Part shown: piece by piece, positions 27,497-34,662 of the stretch
Numbering within the stretch: position 1 is the stretch's first letter
Layout: each line of letters starts with the position of its first letter
Assembly: GCF_003633685.1 (NCBI RefSeq)
Contig: NZ_RBKT01000001.1
Span: 7,378,001-7,442,000 of the forward strand
Source of the DNA: Micromonospora pisi
GTDB lineage: Bacteria > Actinomycetota > Actinomycetes > Mycobacteriales > Micromonosporaceae
Direction of reading: 5' to 3'
Length of the DNA: 64,000 bases
Made by a program: the position numbers and the translations under genes
The notes under the pieces: generated by a model
Database searches by the model: none
Seen by the model: the letters and a program-made list of their open reading frames with translations, nothing else
What the model was told of the DNA's origin: nothing

Positions 27497-28408
27497 GTGC
27501 GAGTAATCCGCCGACTACTGGCTACGACTGCCGCAGTACTCACTGCGCTCGTCGTGACGCTGGTCATCCCGGTGGGCGCCGCCTCGGCGGCACCGCCCAT
27601 CGACCCCGCGTTTCCCGGCAGTTGGGCCAAGTGGACCTTCCACGCCGGTGGCGACTACAACCAGGTTCTCGAGATCGGTGGTGCTGGCGGTGCCGGTACC
27701 GCAGCTCAGCTCTACGGCGACAACAGCGGCTCCAATCAGGTCTGGTTCCAGGAGGCCGCCGCAGAAGGTGGACAGTTCCTTCACCCCGGCTACAACCGGT
27801 GGCTCTGCCTGGGCCGCAGCGGGAACGAGTGGGGGGCGAGGGTCGAGGTGCAGAACTGTGATGGCAGTTCCAACCAGCGCTGGGGCATTCCGCGTTACGC
27901 CCAACAGTGGTTCCTCATCAAGCCCTGGAACGATACGAGTGTCTGTATCGACGTACCCGGCAGCAACTTCAGCCAGGGCGTCGACCTGAACCTGTGGGGT
28001 TGCAACCAGAGCTCCGCGCAATACTGGCAGACCGGCCGCTGCTATGCGTCGGGTTGTGACGACCAGTGGCCTGACGTCACCGACTGCGACACCGCCGGGG
28101 CAGACGAGGTACGTGACGTGAGCCAGGACGGTGATCGAGTCGTACTGGTCTACTCGGCTGGGTGCCACGCGTACTTCGCCCGCCTCTCACACAGTTCGGG
28201 CAGTTGGTCCTCTGTCGATCTTGTCTTCTACCGAAGCCATCCCCGGGCCGGCCTGACAACGCGGAAGTTCGTCGTCAATGGCGGCGAGATGCGGTGGTCA
28301 TCCCTGCTCGGCGCTGACTCCGAGGGTTCGTGGTTCGAGGCTTGCTACGAGAGTCCGCTGAACCCGGCGGACGGCAGGTTCTGTTCCGGCGGCGCGACCT
28401 CCAACTGA
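27497..28408 (+). CDS. Secreted ricin-type lectin with C-terminal DUF2690-like domain
   Basis: 303 residues. GTG 27497 is preceded by AGGAGGA at six bases. A signal peptide (LLATTAAVLTALVVTLVIPVGAASA) is followed by a ricin-B-like beta-trefoil with QVW, QRW and QYW motifs (QxW type) and paired cysteines, which usually binds galactose-type sugars. The C-terminal part (from about residue 185) has CDTAGADEVRDV.. VVLVYSAGCHAYFAR, resembling DUF2690 of actinobacterial secreted proteins. It may be co-transcribed with the giant hydrolase upstream and could target it or itself to cell-wall sugars. The function of the second domain is not known. Confidence 0.83.
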   Translation: MRVIRRLLATTAAVLTALVVTLVIPVGAASAAPPIDPAFPGSWAKWTFHAGGDYNQVLEIGGAGGAGTAAQLYGDNSGSNQVWFQEAAAEGGQFLHPGYNRWLCLGRSGNEWGARVEVQNCDGSSNQRWGIPRYAQQWFLIKPWNDTSVCIDVPGSNFSQGVDLNLWGCNQSSAQYWQTGRCYASGCDDQWPDVTDCDTAGADEVRDVSQDGDRVVLVYSAGCHAYFARLSHSSGSWSSVDLVFYRSHPRAGLTTRKFVVNGGEMRWSSLLGADSEGSWFEACYESPLNPADGRFCSGGATSN

Positions 28409-28632
28409 TCGCATCCGATCTCGATCCGCACCGGTGCCGGCGATCTCCGCAGGCACCGGTGCGCCGATCTCCGAAGCGTTGATGACCTGCCGATGATCCC
28501 GCCACTGACTCCCCCCCGAAACGGCTGCGTTGGCAGCAACGGCGCCAGTGCGGCCCACTCGTGATTACTGATATCTCCTGGCGCCACAAAGGGTCTAACG
28601 AACGAGATTCATGATCCGTGAGACAGAACCTA
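28409..28632 (-). pseudogene. Remnant of an IS5-family transposase N-terminus
   Basis: Two adjacent minus-strand frames between about 28587 and 28430 together resemble the start of an IS5-type (DUF4096) transposase: ISNHEWAALAPLLPTQ, then, after a frame change, WRDHRQVINASEIGAPVPAEIAG, which corresponds to the DHRQVING..RTGAPWRDLP region. Nothing of the catalytic part remains. GAGACAGAACC near 28619-28630 may be the outer end of the element. The frameshift and truncation show a dead insertion sequence between the lectin and XRE genes. Confidence 0.6.
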
Positions 28633-28763
28633 GCGGTTTCCGATCGTGCCGTGATGAGCGTACGGGTTCTCGCGATCGTTAGCTTCGATGTACCGTCCGA
28701 AGTGGCGGTCCGCCGGGGTAGGGTCCGGCGTGCTGCCGCCTCAGCCCTACCTGGGAGGCACCG

Positions 28764-29993
28764 GTGGCCCGCACCATTGATCCATCGTTCCCGGCGCGCA
28801 TGCGCCAGCTCCGCGCCGACCGGGGCCTATCGCTGCGCGACCTGGCCAAGCTGACCGTCTACGCCAAGTCCTACATCCACGAGCTGGAAACGGGTCTCAA
28901 GCAACCTACCGACCAGGCGGCGCGACGCATCGATGACGCCCTCGGTGCTAGGGGCGAGCTGTCCGCACTGGTGTCCGCAGACGGCGGGATCGGCCGCCGT
29001 GAGTTCGTCGCTGGCGGCATCGCAGTGGCGCTCCCACACCTGGTGCTTGACCACGGCCGGCAGGTGGGCTCTGATCTGCCCGTGCAGTTGACGGAGCGCA
29101 CCGCGCGGCTCCGGCGGATTGACGACTACCTCGGTGGGGCGGACACCTACGAGGTGTTTGCCGCAGAGGTCGAGTCGACCCGCCGGCTAGCGCAGGGCGG
29201 TAGCTTCTCGGAGGCCACCGGCGCCGCGCTGTTGACGGTCCTCGGCGAGCAGGCCCAGCTTGCTGGCTGGGCCGCCTTCGACGCGGGTCGGTACGTCGAC
29301 TCCGAGCACTTCTACCGGATGAGCCTGGATGCCGCTCGGGGCGCCGGAGACTCGGCGCTGGCCGGTAACGCGATGGCGTTCTTGGCCTACCAGGAACTGG
29401 CCCTCGGCCGACCTGGCGTGCCAGCGGCAACCTCGGCCGTTGAAACGGCGGGCGACGACGCGACGCCCGGCGTCCGGGCGCTGCTGCACAGCCGGAAGGC
29501 GTGGGCCCACGCGATCGCCGGCCAGGCAGGGGATGCGGCTAGGCACCTCGGTCTGGCGGAGAACTGTCTGACGGAGGCCGACGACCGGCCCGACCCGGAC
29601 TGGGTGTACTGGGTCGATCGGAGCGAAATGGAGATCATGACCGGCCGCTGCTGGGCAGTGCTGCACCGGCCGCTGCGGGCCATCTCCGTCCTCGGGCAGG
29701 TCCTCGCCGCATACGACGACACCCACGCCCGGGACAAGGCGCTCTACCTGACGTGGCTTGCGGAGGCGTACCTCGACGCGAACGAACCGGAGCAGGCATG
29801 CGTCACCGCCGGTCGCGCCATGCGCCTCTCGTTCGGCGTCGGGTCAGTCCGGCCCGCGAAACGGCTCGACCTGTTCCTCGGCCGCCTCGCTCCCTACGCA
29901 GCACTGCCGTGCGTCGGTGACCTGCGTGCCGTGGCTAGGGAGTGGGCCCAGCAGCGCCGACTGATTGCCGGAGCCACTCCAGGCACTCGCTAG
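28764..29993 (+). CDS. XRE-family regulator with TPR-like C-terminal domain
   Basis: 409 residues. GTG 28764 follows GGGAGG. The N-terminal helix-turn-helix (residues about 10-65: MRQLRADRGLSLRDLAKLTV, SYIHELETGLKQPT) is Cro/CI-like. The rest is helical and TPR-like. A Tat-like RREFVAGGIAVALP stretch between the parts is usual in this actinobacterial family and probably not an export signal. Such regulators often control small adjacent genes or development. Its 3' end overlaps the convergent cutA-like gene by 59 bases. Targets are unknown; the coupled small genes at 30485-31384 are candidates. Confidence 0.85.
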   Translation: MARTIDPSFPARMRQLRADRGLSLRDLAKLTVYAKSYIHELETGLKQPTDQAARRIDDALGARGELSALVSADGGIGRREFVAGGIAVALPHLVLDHGRQVGSDLPVQLTERTARLRRIDDYLGGADTYEVFAAEVESTRRLAQGGSFSEATGAALLTVLGEQAQLAGWAAFDAGRYVDSEHFYRMSLDAARGAGDSALAGNAMAFLAYQELALGRPGVPAATSAVETAGDDATPGVRALLHSRKAWAHAIAGQAGDAARHLGLAENCLTEADDRPDPDWVYWVDRSEMEIMTGRCWAVLHRPLRAISVLGQVLAAYDDTHARDKALYLTWLAEAYLDANEPEQACVTAGRAMRLSFGVGSVRPAKRLDLFLGRLAPYAALPCVGDLRAVAREWAQQRRLIAGATPGTR

Positions 29994-30270
29994 ATCCCGC
30001 GACGATCGGGGTAGCGACGACTTGGGGGTTACTCCAGGGATGGCGTCCCAGCAGGTGTGCTTCCAGGGCGTCGTACCGGTCGGCCGTGGTGTAGAGCAGC
30101 AGCCGCCACTCCTCGGCGGTGCCCTGCTCGCCGAGGTGCCAAAACACGCTGACGACCGGACCGATCACCTGGGCGCTGCCGGCCAGCCGTGCCGCTACTG
30201 CGGACTGTGCGAGGTCGACGGCGGCGGCACGTGTCTCGGTTGCCGTGGCCACCTGGAGGTAGTCGCTCAT
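29935..30270 (-). CDS. cutA: CutA-like divalent-cation tolerance protein
   Basis: 111 residues, the usual CutA length. The pattern begins YLQVATATETRAAAVDLAQSAV, then ARLAGSAQVIGPVVSVFWHLG and EEWRLLLYTTADRYDALEAHL, with HPWSNPQVVATPI near the end, as in the trimeric CutA1 fold (ferredoxin-like, P-II related). The gene was once linked to copper tolerance, but its role is unclear. It converges with the XRE gene, sharing 59 bases of opposite strands, and is divergent from the small operon at 30485. Confidence 0.87.
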   Translation of the reverse strand: MSDYLQVATATETRAAAVDLAQSAVAARLAGSAQVIGPVVSVFWHLGEQGTAEEWRLLLYTTADRYDALEAHLLGRHPWSNPQVVATPIVAGSSECLEWLRQSVGAAGPTP

Positions 30271-30484
30271 CGCCGGAGCTTAACGTCGTCTGCGGACGGA
30301 TCGGGTGAGGTGGCGGACACTGATCAGCTTTCGCCCACCGTAGCCAGAGGCGACGCTACTTGTGGGCGCGACGACCTTTCAGTGAGGGGTGTGCGGGGTC
30401 GTCGTGCCCACCCCGATCGTGCGGGGCGTGGTCGGCCGGCTCGCTCGTACCACGTCCCCGCACCTCCCTGACCTGAGGTGGGCG

Positions 30485-30709
30485 ATGAACAGCACGCGAC
30501 GGAAGTGGTTCCTGAACCCCGATGAGGCGGCGCCGGGCGACCAGTCCGCTCCGGCACCGGCGCCGGTGCCCACGCCGACGCCCGTGGTGGAGCGGTCGGC
30601 CCTGGAGTTGGTGACGCTCGCGGTGGGCGCGGCGGCGATCGGCGGCTCCCGCTGGTACGGTGCCCGGCCGGCCATGCCCCGGCGGAACTCCGGGCGGTGG
30701 CCGGCATGA
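30485..30709 (+). CDS. Small hypothetical protein, first of a coupled four-gene set
   Basis: 74 residues. ATG 30485 has a GAGGTGGG site upstream. The protein has a basic start, a Pro/Ala-rich middle and a short hydrophobic stretch (ALELVTLAVGAAAIGG) that could be a membrane segment. No family is recognised. Its stop overlaps the next start (ATGA at 30706-30709). The 214 bases upstream, shared with the divergent cutA-like gene, should hold both promoters. Confidence 0.6.
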   Translation: MNSTRRKWFLNPDEAAPGDQSAPAPAPVPTPTPVVERSALELVTLAVGAAAIGGSRWYGARPAMPRRNSGRWPA

Positions 30710-30852
30710 CCAGTGACGCTGAGCGGATGGTGCGCGAGGCGCTGCGGGTCACCGCCCAGCACGCCAACGGCGGCCGGTGCGAGCAGTGCACCGACACCGG
30801 GTGTCCCGCGCTGACCAAGGTGCAGGGCCTGACCAAGCCGGGTGAGTGGTGA
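30706..30852 (+). CDS. Tiny Cys-rich hypothetical protein
   Basis: 48 residues, starting in the overlap with the previous stop and ending in TGATG, which couples it to the next gene. It contains GGRCEQCTDTGCPAL, a CxxC plus CxxxC-like arrangement that could bind zinc or an Fe-S cluster. A similar CWQCTPGGCAQL occurs in the fourth gene of the set. The family is not recognised. It is too short to be supported without its overlaps on both sides. Confidence 0.6.
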   Translation: MTSDAERMVREALRVTAQHANGGRCEQCTDTGCPALTKVQGLTKPGEW

Positions 30853-31166
30853 TGGGCGTCGTGCTGCGCGGCGTCGTGCTGCGCGACCTGGTCGTGGTCC
30901 TGGAACCGGGCGAGTGGTACGTCAGGTTCGGCGTCCCGGCCGCGACACGTCGCACGATCCGGCTCGGCGATGTCGACCGGATCCACACCCGGCTCACCGG
31001 ACCGGACGGCAAGCAAGAGGAGATGTGGGTGTCCGGCCACAAGGGCGACTGCCGCCCGACCTGCGGCCGAGGATGCATTGCCGAGTACGTCGCCCTGGCT
31101 GCCGTCGAACGGGCGCTGGTCAAGCGGGACGGCCCGCTGGTGATTCGACCGGACGAGGCGTTGTGA
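30852..31166 (+). CDS. Hypothetical protein with Cys-rich C-terminal part
   Basis: 104 residues from ATG 30852, whose first base is the last base of the previous stop. It begins with beta-like stretches (VVLRDLVVVLEPGEWYVRFG), then HKGDCRPTCGRGCIAEYVAL with three closely spaced cysteines, and ends in a helix. No family is recognised. Its TGA overlaps the following GTG. The Cys cluster, like those of its neighbours, suggests a metal-binding or redox-sensing set of small proteins. Confidence 0.6.
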   Translation: MGVVLRGVVLRDLVVVLEPGEWYVRFGVPAATRRTIRLGDVDRIHTRLTGPDGKQEEMWVSGHKGDCRPTCGRGCIAEYVALAAVERALVKRDGPLVIRPDEAL

Positions 31167-31384
31167 GCCGGAACGAGGAGCGGACCGACCCGGCCGCCCT
31201 GCGAATGGCCGCTGATCTGACGTGGGCGCAGCACCAGCCGGGCGGGAACATCTATCGGCCCGGAACCTGCTGGCAGTGCACCCCGGGCGGCTGCGCCCAG
31301 TTGCGCTGGGCGGAGGAGGTCCGCGCCGGTCGGAACACGGAGTATCCGGAACCACGGCAACAGCCGGGGGCGATCGGCTGGTAG
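31163..31384 (+). CDS. Small hypothetical protein with CxxC motif
   Basis: 73 residues from GTG 31163, which overlaps the upstream stop. A central GTCWQCTPGGCAQLRWAEEVR resembles the Cys motif of the 48-residue protein. The N-terminus is helical. No known family. It is the last gene of the coupled set; a 113-base gap follows before the convergent MFS gene. Confidence 0.58.
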   Translation: MSRNEERTDPAALRMAADLTWAQHQPGGNIYRPGTCWQCTPGGCAQLRWAEEVRAGRNTEYPEPRQQPGAIGW

Positions 31385-31497
31385 GCGCACAGTGACCGAT
31401 GGGGACGACGGGGGGCGGGGTTGACGAAAGTCACCTACAACCTGTCACCGGGTGCGGTCGATGCGCGGGACGAGTTGGTTGTCGGGTGGCGGTCGCG

Positions 31498-32988
31498 TCA
31501 TGCCGACGGACTCGCTCCGGCACTCGGTGGCCGGCGTGTGGTGGAGCGGCGGATCGTGGCGAGCAGCGGCGGGGAGTCCCACGCCGACTCGCCGCCGAAC
31601 CAGCGTTGCACCTCCGGAGATGGCGGGCGTAGGCCGCCCAGCGGGTAGAGCGCGACCGCGAGCAGCGTTCCGCCAGCGGACACGCCGAGGCAGATCCAGA
31701 GGGCCACGCGGACGCCTTCCACGGGACTGTCGCCGACGGTCGCGGCGACGTAGAGCAGGATTGGCGCGATCATGAACGCGGCCACCGCCCGCAGCAGCTC
31801 GACGATCGCGAAGACCCGCTGAAGAGCCGCGTTGCGCAGCGAGAAGCCGGCGATGAACAGCGCCGGGGTGACCGACGCGCCGACGCCGACGCCGATCAGC
31901 CCCGTTGCGATCAGCGTACGGGTGGTGCTGGGTGGGACGCTGGCGGCGATGAGTGCGATACCGGAGATCAGCGAGAGCATCCCCACCAGCGCGAAGTAGT
32001 GCAGTGCTCGGGTGGTGAACAGCTTCGCGAACACGATCGCCGCGATCACCGCCCCGGCGAACTCAGGCAGGTAGAGCAGTCCCAGCTCGAGGGGCGAGTA
32101 CCGATCCCGAAGCACGACGCCCGTCAACGCGACCGCGGGCACGGAGGTCGCCGCCGCGGACATGGCTACCACTATCCCCACCACCGGCAGTGTGCTCGTG
32201 AGGGGGCGCAGGATCAGTAACGGGCGCTTGGCGCGGTACTGCTGGATCAGCAGGATGACGATCAGCGCCAAGCCTCCGGCCAGCGGCGCCAGCGTGGCGG
32301 TGTCGAGAGATCGGCCAGGCAGGAACTGTGAGGCTCCGTAGAACGCGGCCACACAGCCGGCAGTGGCCAGTACGACGGCGACCGGGGAACGCGTGGCCGT
32401 GTGGTCGGCCGCCGGCACATCCTGAAAGGTCAGCAGTGACAGCAGCAGCGCCACGATGGCGATCGCCGCGATCACCCAGAACAGCGGCCGCCAACTGTTT
32501 GCCTCAACTTGGACCCCGGCGATCAGTGGGCCCAACGCGACCCCTCCGAAAATCGACAGGTTCAAGATCACTGCCGTCGGGGTGAGCTTCGACGGCGGGA
32601 ACCCGGTGACCAGCGGAGGTACGGCAGCGATCAACAGGAGACTGGTGCACAGGCCCTGGAGTATGTGCCCGACGATGAACAGCACCGGCTCGGTCGCTGC
32701 CGCCGCGAACACCGAGCCGACCACGAGGAAAGTGGTGTAGATGAGCATCATCCGGCGCTGGGGCAGATGCTGGGCGGCCTGCACCGACAGCACAGTGCCC
32801 AGCGCATAGCCGGCGTTGGCCAGGCCCACCGCCAGGTTCGTCTGCGCCGTGCTCATGTCGAGATCCCGGGCGATGATCGGCGCGAGCGGATCCAGCGCCA
32901 CCGAGACGACCAGGTACGGGACCAGCGCGGCGACGACCATCGCCGCCACCGCCGGGTAATTGTGGGCGAGCGGTCCTTTCCTCGTCAT
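31498..32988 (-). CDS. MFS drug-efflux-type transporter
   Basis: 496 residues from ATG 32988, which has a GAGG-type site upstream. About 12-14 hydrophobic segments are visible, with an N-terminal domain containing DMSTAQTNLAVGLANAGYALGTVLS, the Arg-rich loop LPQRRMMLIY and LQGLCTSLLLIAAVPPLV. It resembles multidrug proton antiporters of the DHA type. The C-terminal tail (about 45 residues) is hydrophilic. It converges with the small-gene operon. Its substrate is unknown. The 297 bases upstream to the helix-hairpin-helix gene hold no convincing gene. Confidence 0.85.
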   Translation of the reverse strand: MTRKGPLAHNYPAVAAMVVAALVPYLVVSVALDPLAPIIARDLDMSTAQTNLAVGLANAGYALGTVLSVQAAQHLPQRRMMLIYTTFLVVGSVFAAAATEPVLFIVGHILQGLCTSLLLIAAVPPLVTGFPPSKLTPTAVILNLSIFGGVALGPLIAGVQVEANSWRPLFWVIAAIAIVALLLSLLTFQDVPAADHTATRSPVAVVLATAGCVAAFYGASQFLPGRSLDTATLAPLAGGLALIVILLIQQYRAKRPLLILRPLTSTLPVVGIVVAMSAAATSVPAVALTGVVLRDRYSPLELGLLYLPEFAGAVIAAIVFAKLFTTRALHYFALVGMLSLISGIALIAASVPPSTTRTLIATGLIGVGVGASVTPALFIAGFSLRNAALQRVFAIVELLRAVAAFMIAPILLYVAATVGDSPVEGVRVALWICLGVSAGGTLLAVALYPLGGLRPPSPEVQRWFGGESAWDSPPLLATIRRSTTRRPPSAGASPSA

Positions 32989-33285
32989 TCCGTCAGCCTC
33001 GTCATCCCGGCGGCCTCGCCGACGGACCCGAGCCGGTTGTGCTCGGCCGCAGGTCGCGGGCGCCGAGCACGGCTCGATCATGGTCCAGGGTCAGGGCGAG
33101 GGATCGCCCAACTCGGTGAGGACGGAGGCCGCTGTACGTTCATTGATCCGTGCTGGAGGCACCGATCGTCCCACCGAAGCTACCCGGCGAGAGGGTCGTA
33201 TGGGCGCGATTGCGCCGAAATCGAACGCGACCAGCCAGGCCCCTCAAGGAAGCCCGACACCGGCGACGGCGACCCGGTCGGTCTG

Positions 33286-33492
33286 CTAACCCAGACTCAG
33301 GTTGTGCTGCTCGAGCGCACTCTGAACAATCCCGAGCGCTCTCGGCCCCATGCCGTGCAGCTTGGCCAGCTCGGCGCGCGGCACCCCTGCGAGGTCACCC
33401 AGGACCGTGTAACCAGCGTTGTTCAAGGCACGCGTCGCAGGTGCGCCGATCTTCGGCAAGGTGTCGAGGGAGGAATCCACGCCTTTCATCAT
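33286..33492 (-). CDS. Small helix-hairpin-helix protein
   Basis: 68 residues. It has two helix-hairpin-helix motifs: TLPKIGAPATRALNNAGYTVLGDLAG and a second GMGPRALGIVQSAL, a fold that binds DNA without sequence preference. The size and sequence match stand-alone actinobacterial HhH proteins of unknown role. ATG 33492 or 33489 is the start; the ribosome site is weak. It follows nrdB by 103 bases on the same strand, so co-transcription with nrdAB is possible. Confidence 0.75.
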   Translation of the reverse strand: MMKGVDSSLDTLPKIGAPATRALNNAGYTVLGDLAGVPRAELAKLHGMGPRALGIVQSALEQHNLSLG

Positions 33493-33595
33493 GTCGGATC
33501 CGGCCCATGGCCGCGCCGACCCGGAGCCGGAATCCCGCCACCGGAGGGGAGCGGGCGGTGGGTGGGTGGACCGACGGCCCACCCACCCCGGCCGC

Positions 33596-34615
33596 TCAGA
33601 AGTCGTCGTCGAAGCTGACCGTGCCGCTGACACCCACCTGGTACGCCGACACCCGGCGCTCGAAGAAGTTCGACAGCTCCTGCACGTCCTGGAGCTCCAT
33701 GAAGGCGAACGGGTTCTTCGACCCGTACAACGGGGGCAGGTCGAGCTGGGCGAGCCGCCGATCGGCGACGTGTTGCAGGTACTCGCGCATGTCGGGCAGG
33801 GACATCCCGGAGACACCCTGTTCGAGCAGGTCCTCGGCGAACTGCACCTCACACTCGACCGCCTCGGCGAGCATCTCCCGTACCTGCCGGGCCATCTCGT
33901 CGTCGAACAGGTCCGGCTCCTCCCGACGTACGGTGTCGACCACGTCGAACGCGAACGCCATGTGCATCGACTCGTCGCGGAACACCCAGTTGGTGCCGGA
34001 CGCGAGCCCGTGCAGCAGCCCCCGGGAGCGGAGGAAGTAGACGTAGGCGAAGGCGCCGTAGAAGAACAACCCTTCGATGCAGGCGGCGAAGCAGATCAGA
34101 TTGAGCAGGAACGCCCGCCGGTCCTCGCGGGTCCTCAGCTCACGCAGTTCGAAGATGGAGTCGATCCAGCGGAAGCAGAACTCGGCCTTGCGCCGGATCG
34201 ACGGGATGTTCTCGATCGCGTCGAACGCGGCGAACCGCTCGCCCTCGTCGGGCACGTACGTGTCGAGCAGGTTCAGGTAGAACTGGACGTGCACGGCCTC
34301 CTCGAACAGCTGCCGGGACAGGTAGAGCCGGCCCTCGGGGGAGTTGACGTGCTGGTAGAGGTTGAGCACCAGGTTGTTGGCGACGATGGTGTCGCCGGTG
34401 GCGAAGAAGGCGACCAGTCGGCCGACCAGGTGCCGTTCGGCCGGCGAGAGCCGATCCAGGTCCGCCAGGTCGGAGTGCAGGTCGACCTCCTCGACCGTCC
34501 AGGTGTTCTTGATGGCATCCCGGAAGCGGTCGAAGAAGTGCGGGTACCTCATCGGGCGCAGGGTCAGGTCCATGCCCGGGTCGAGCAACATCGTGGTTCT
34601 TGCCGTGCTGGTCAT
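33596..34615 (-). CDS. nrdB: Class I ribonucleotide reductase, beta (R2) subunit
   Basis: 339 residues, the normal R2 length. Di-iron ligands are visible in EEAVHVQFY (Glu, His, and a Tyr in the radical position), IEGLFFYGAF and RDESMHM. The C-terminus (SGTVSFDDDF) is the tail that binds the large subunit. It makes the tyrosyl radical used by NrdA to reduce ribonucleotides. It lies 47 bases after nrdA on the same strand, so it is under the same riboswitch and NrdR boxes. Confidence 0.95.
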   Translation of the reverse strand: MTSTARTTMLLDPGMDLTLRPMRYPHFFDRFRDAIKNTWTVEEVDLHSDLADLDRLSPAERHLVGRLVAFFATGDTIVANNLVLNLYQHVNSPEGRLYLSRQLFEEAVHVQFYLNLLDTYVPDEGERFAAFDAIENIPSIRRKAEFCFRWIDSIFELRELRTREDRRAFLLNLICFAACIEGLFFYGAFAYVYFLRSRGLLHGLASGTNWVFRDESMHMAFAFDVVDTVRREEPDLFDDEMARQVREMLAEAVECEVQFAEDLLEQGVSGMSLPDMREYLQHVADRRLAQLDLPPLYGSKNPFAFMELQDVQELSNFFERRVSAYQVGVSGTVSFDDDF

Positions 34616-34662
34616 CGTGGTGCCTCACTGTGCGTCAGGATCGTGGGCAGGAGTGGGTACGG

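Noticed and set aside
30324-31355. A 343-codon minus-strand frame over the four small genes
   Set aside because: It lacks a family, is rich in Pro/Arg/Ser and spans clear overlap-coupled starts on the plus strand. I kept the small genes, though with modest confidence.
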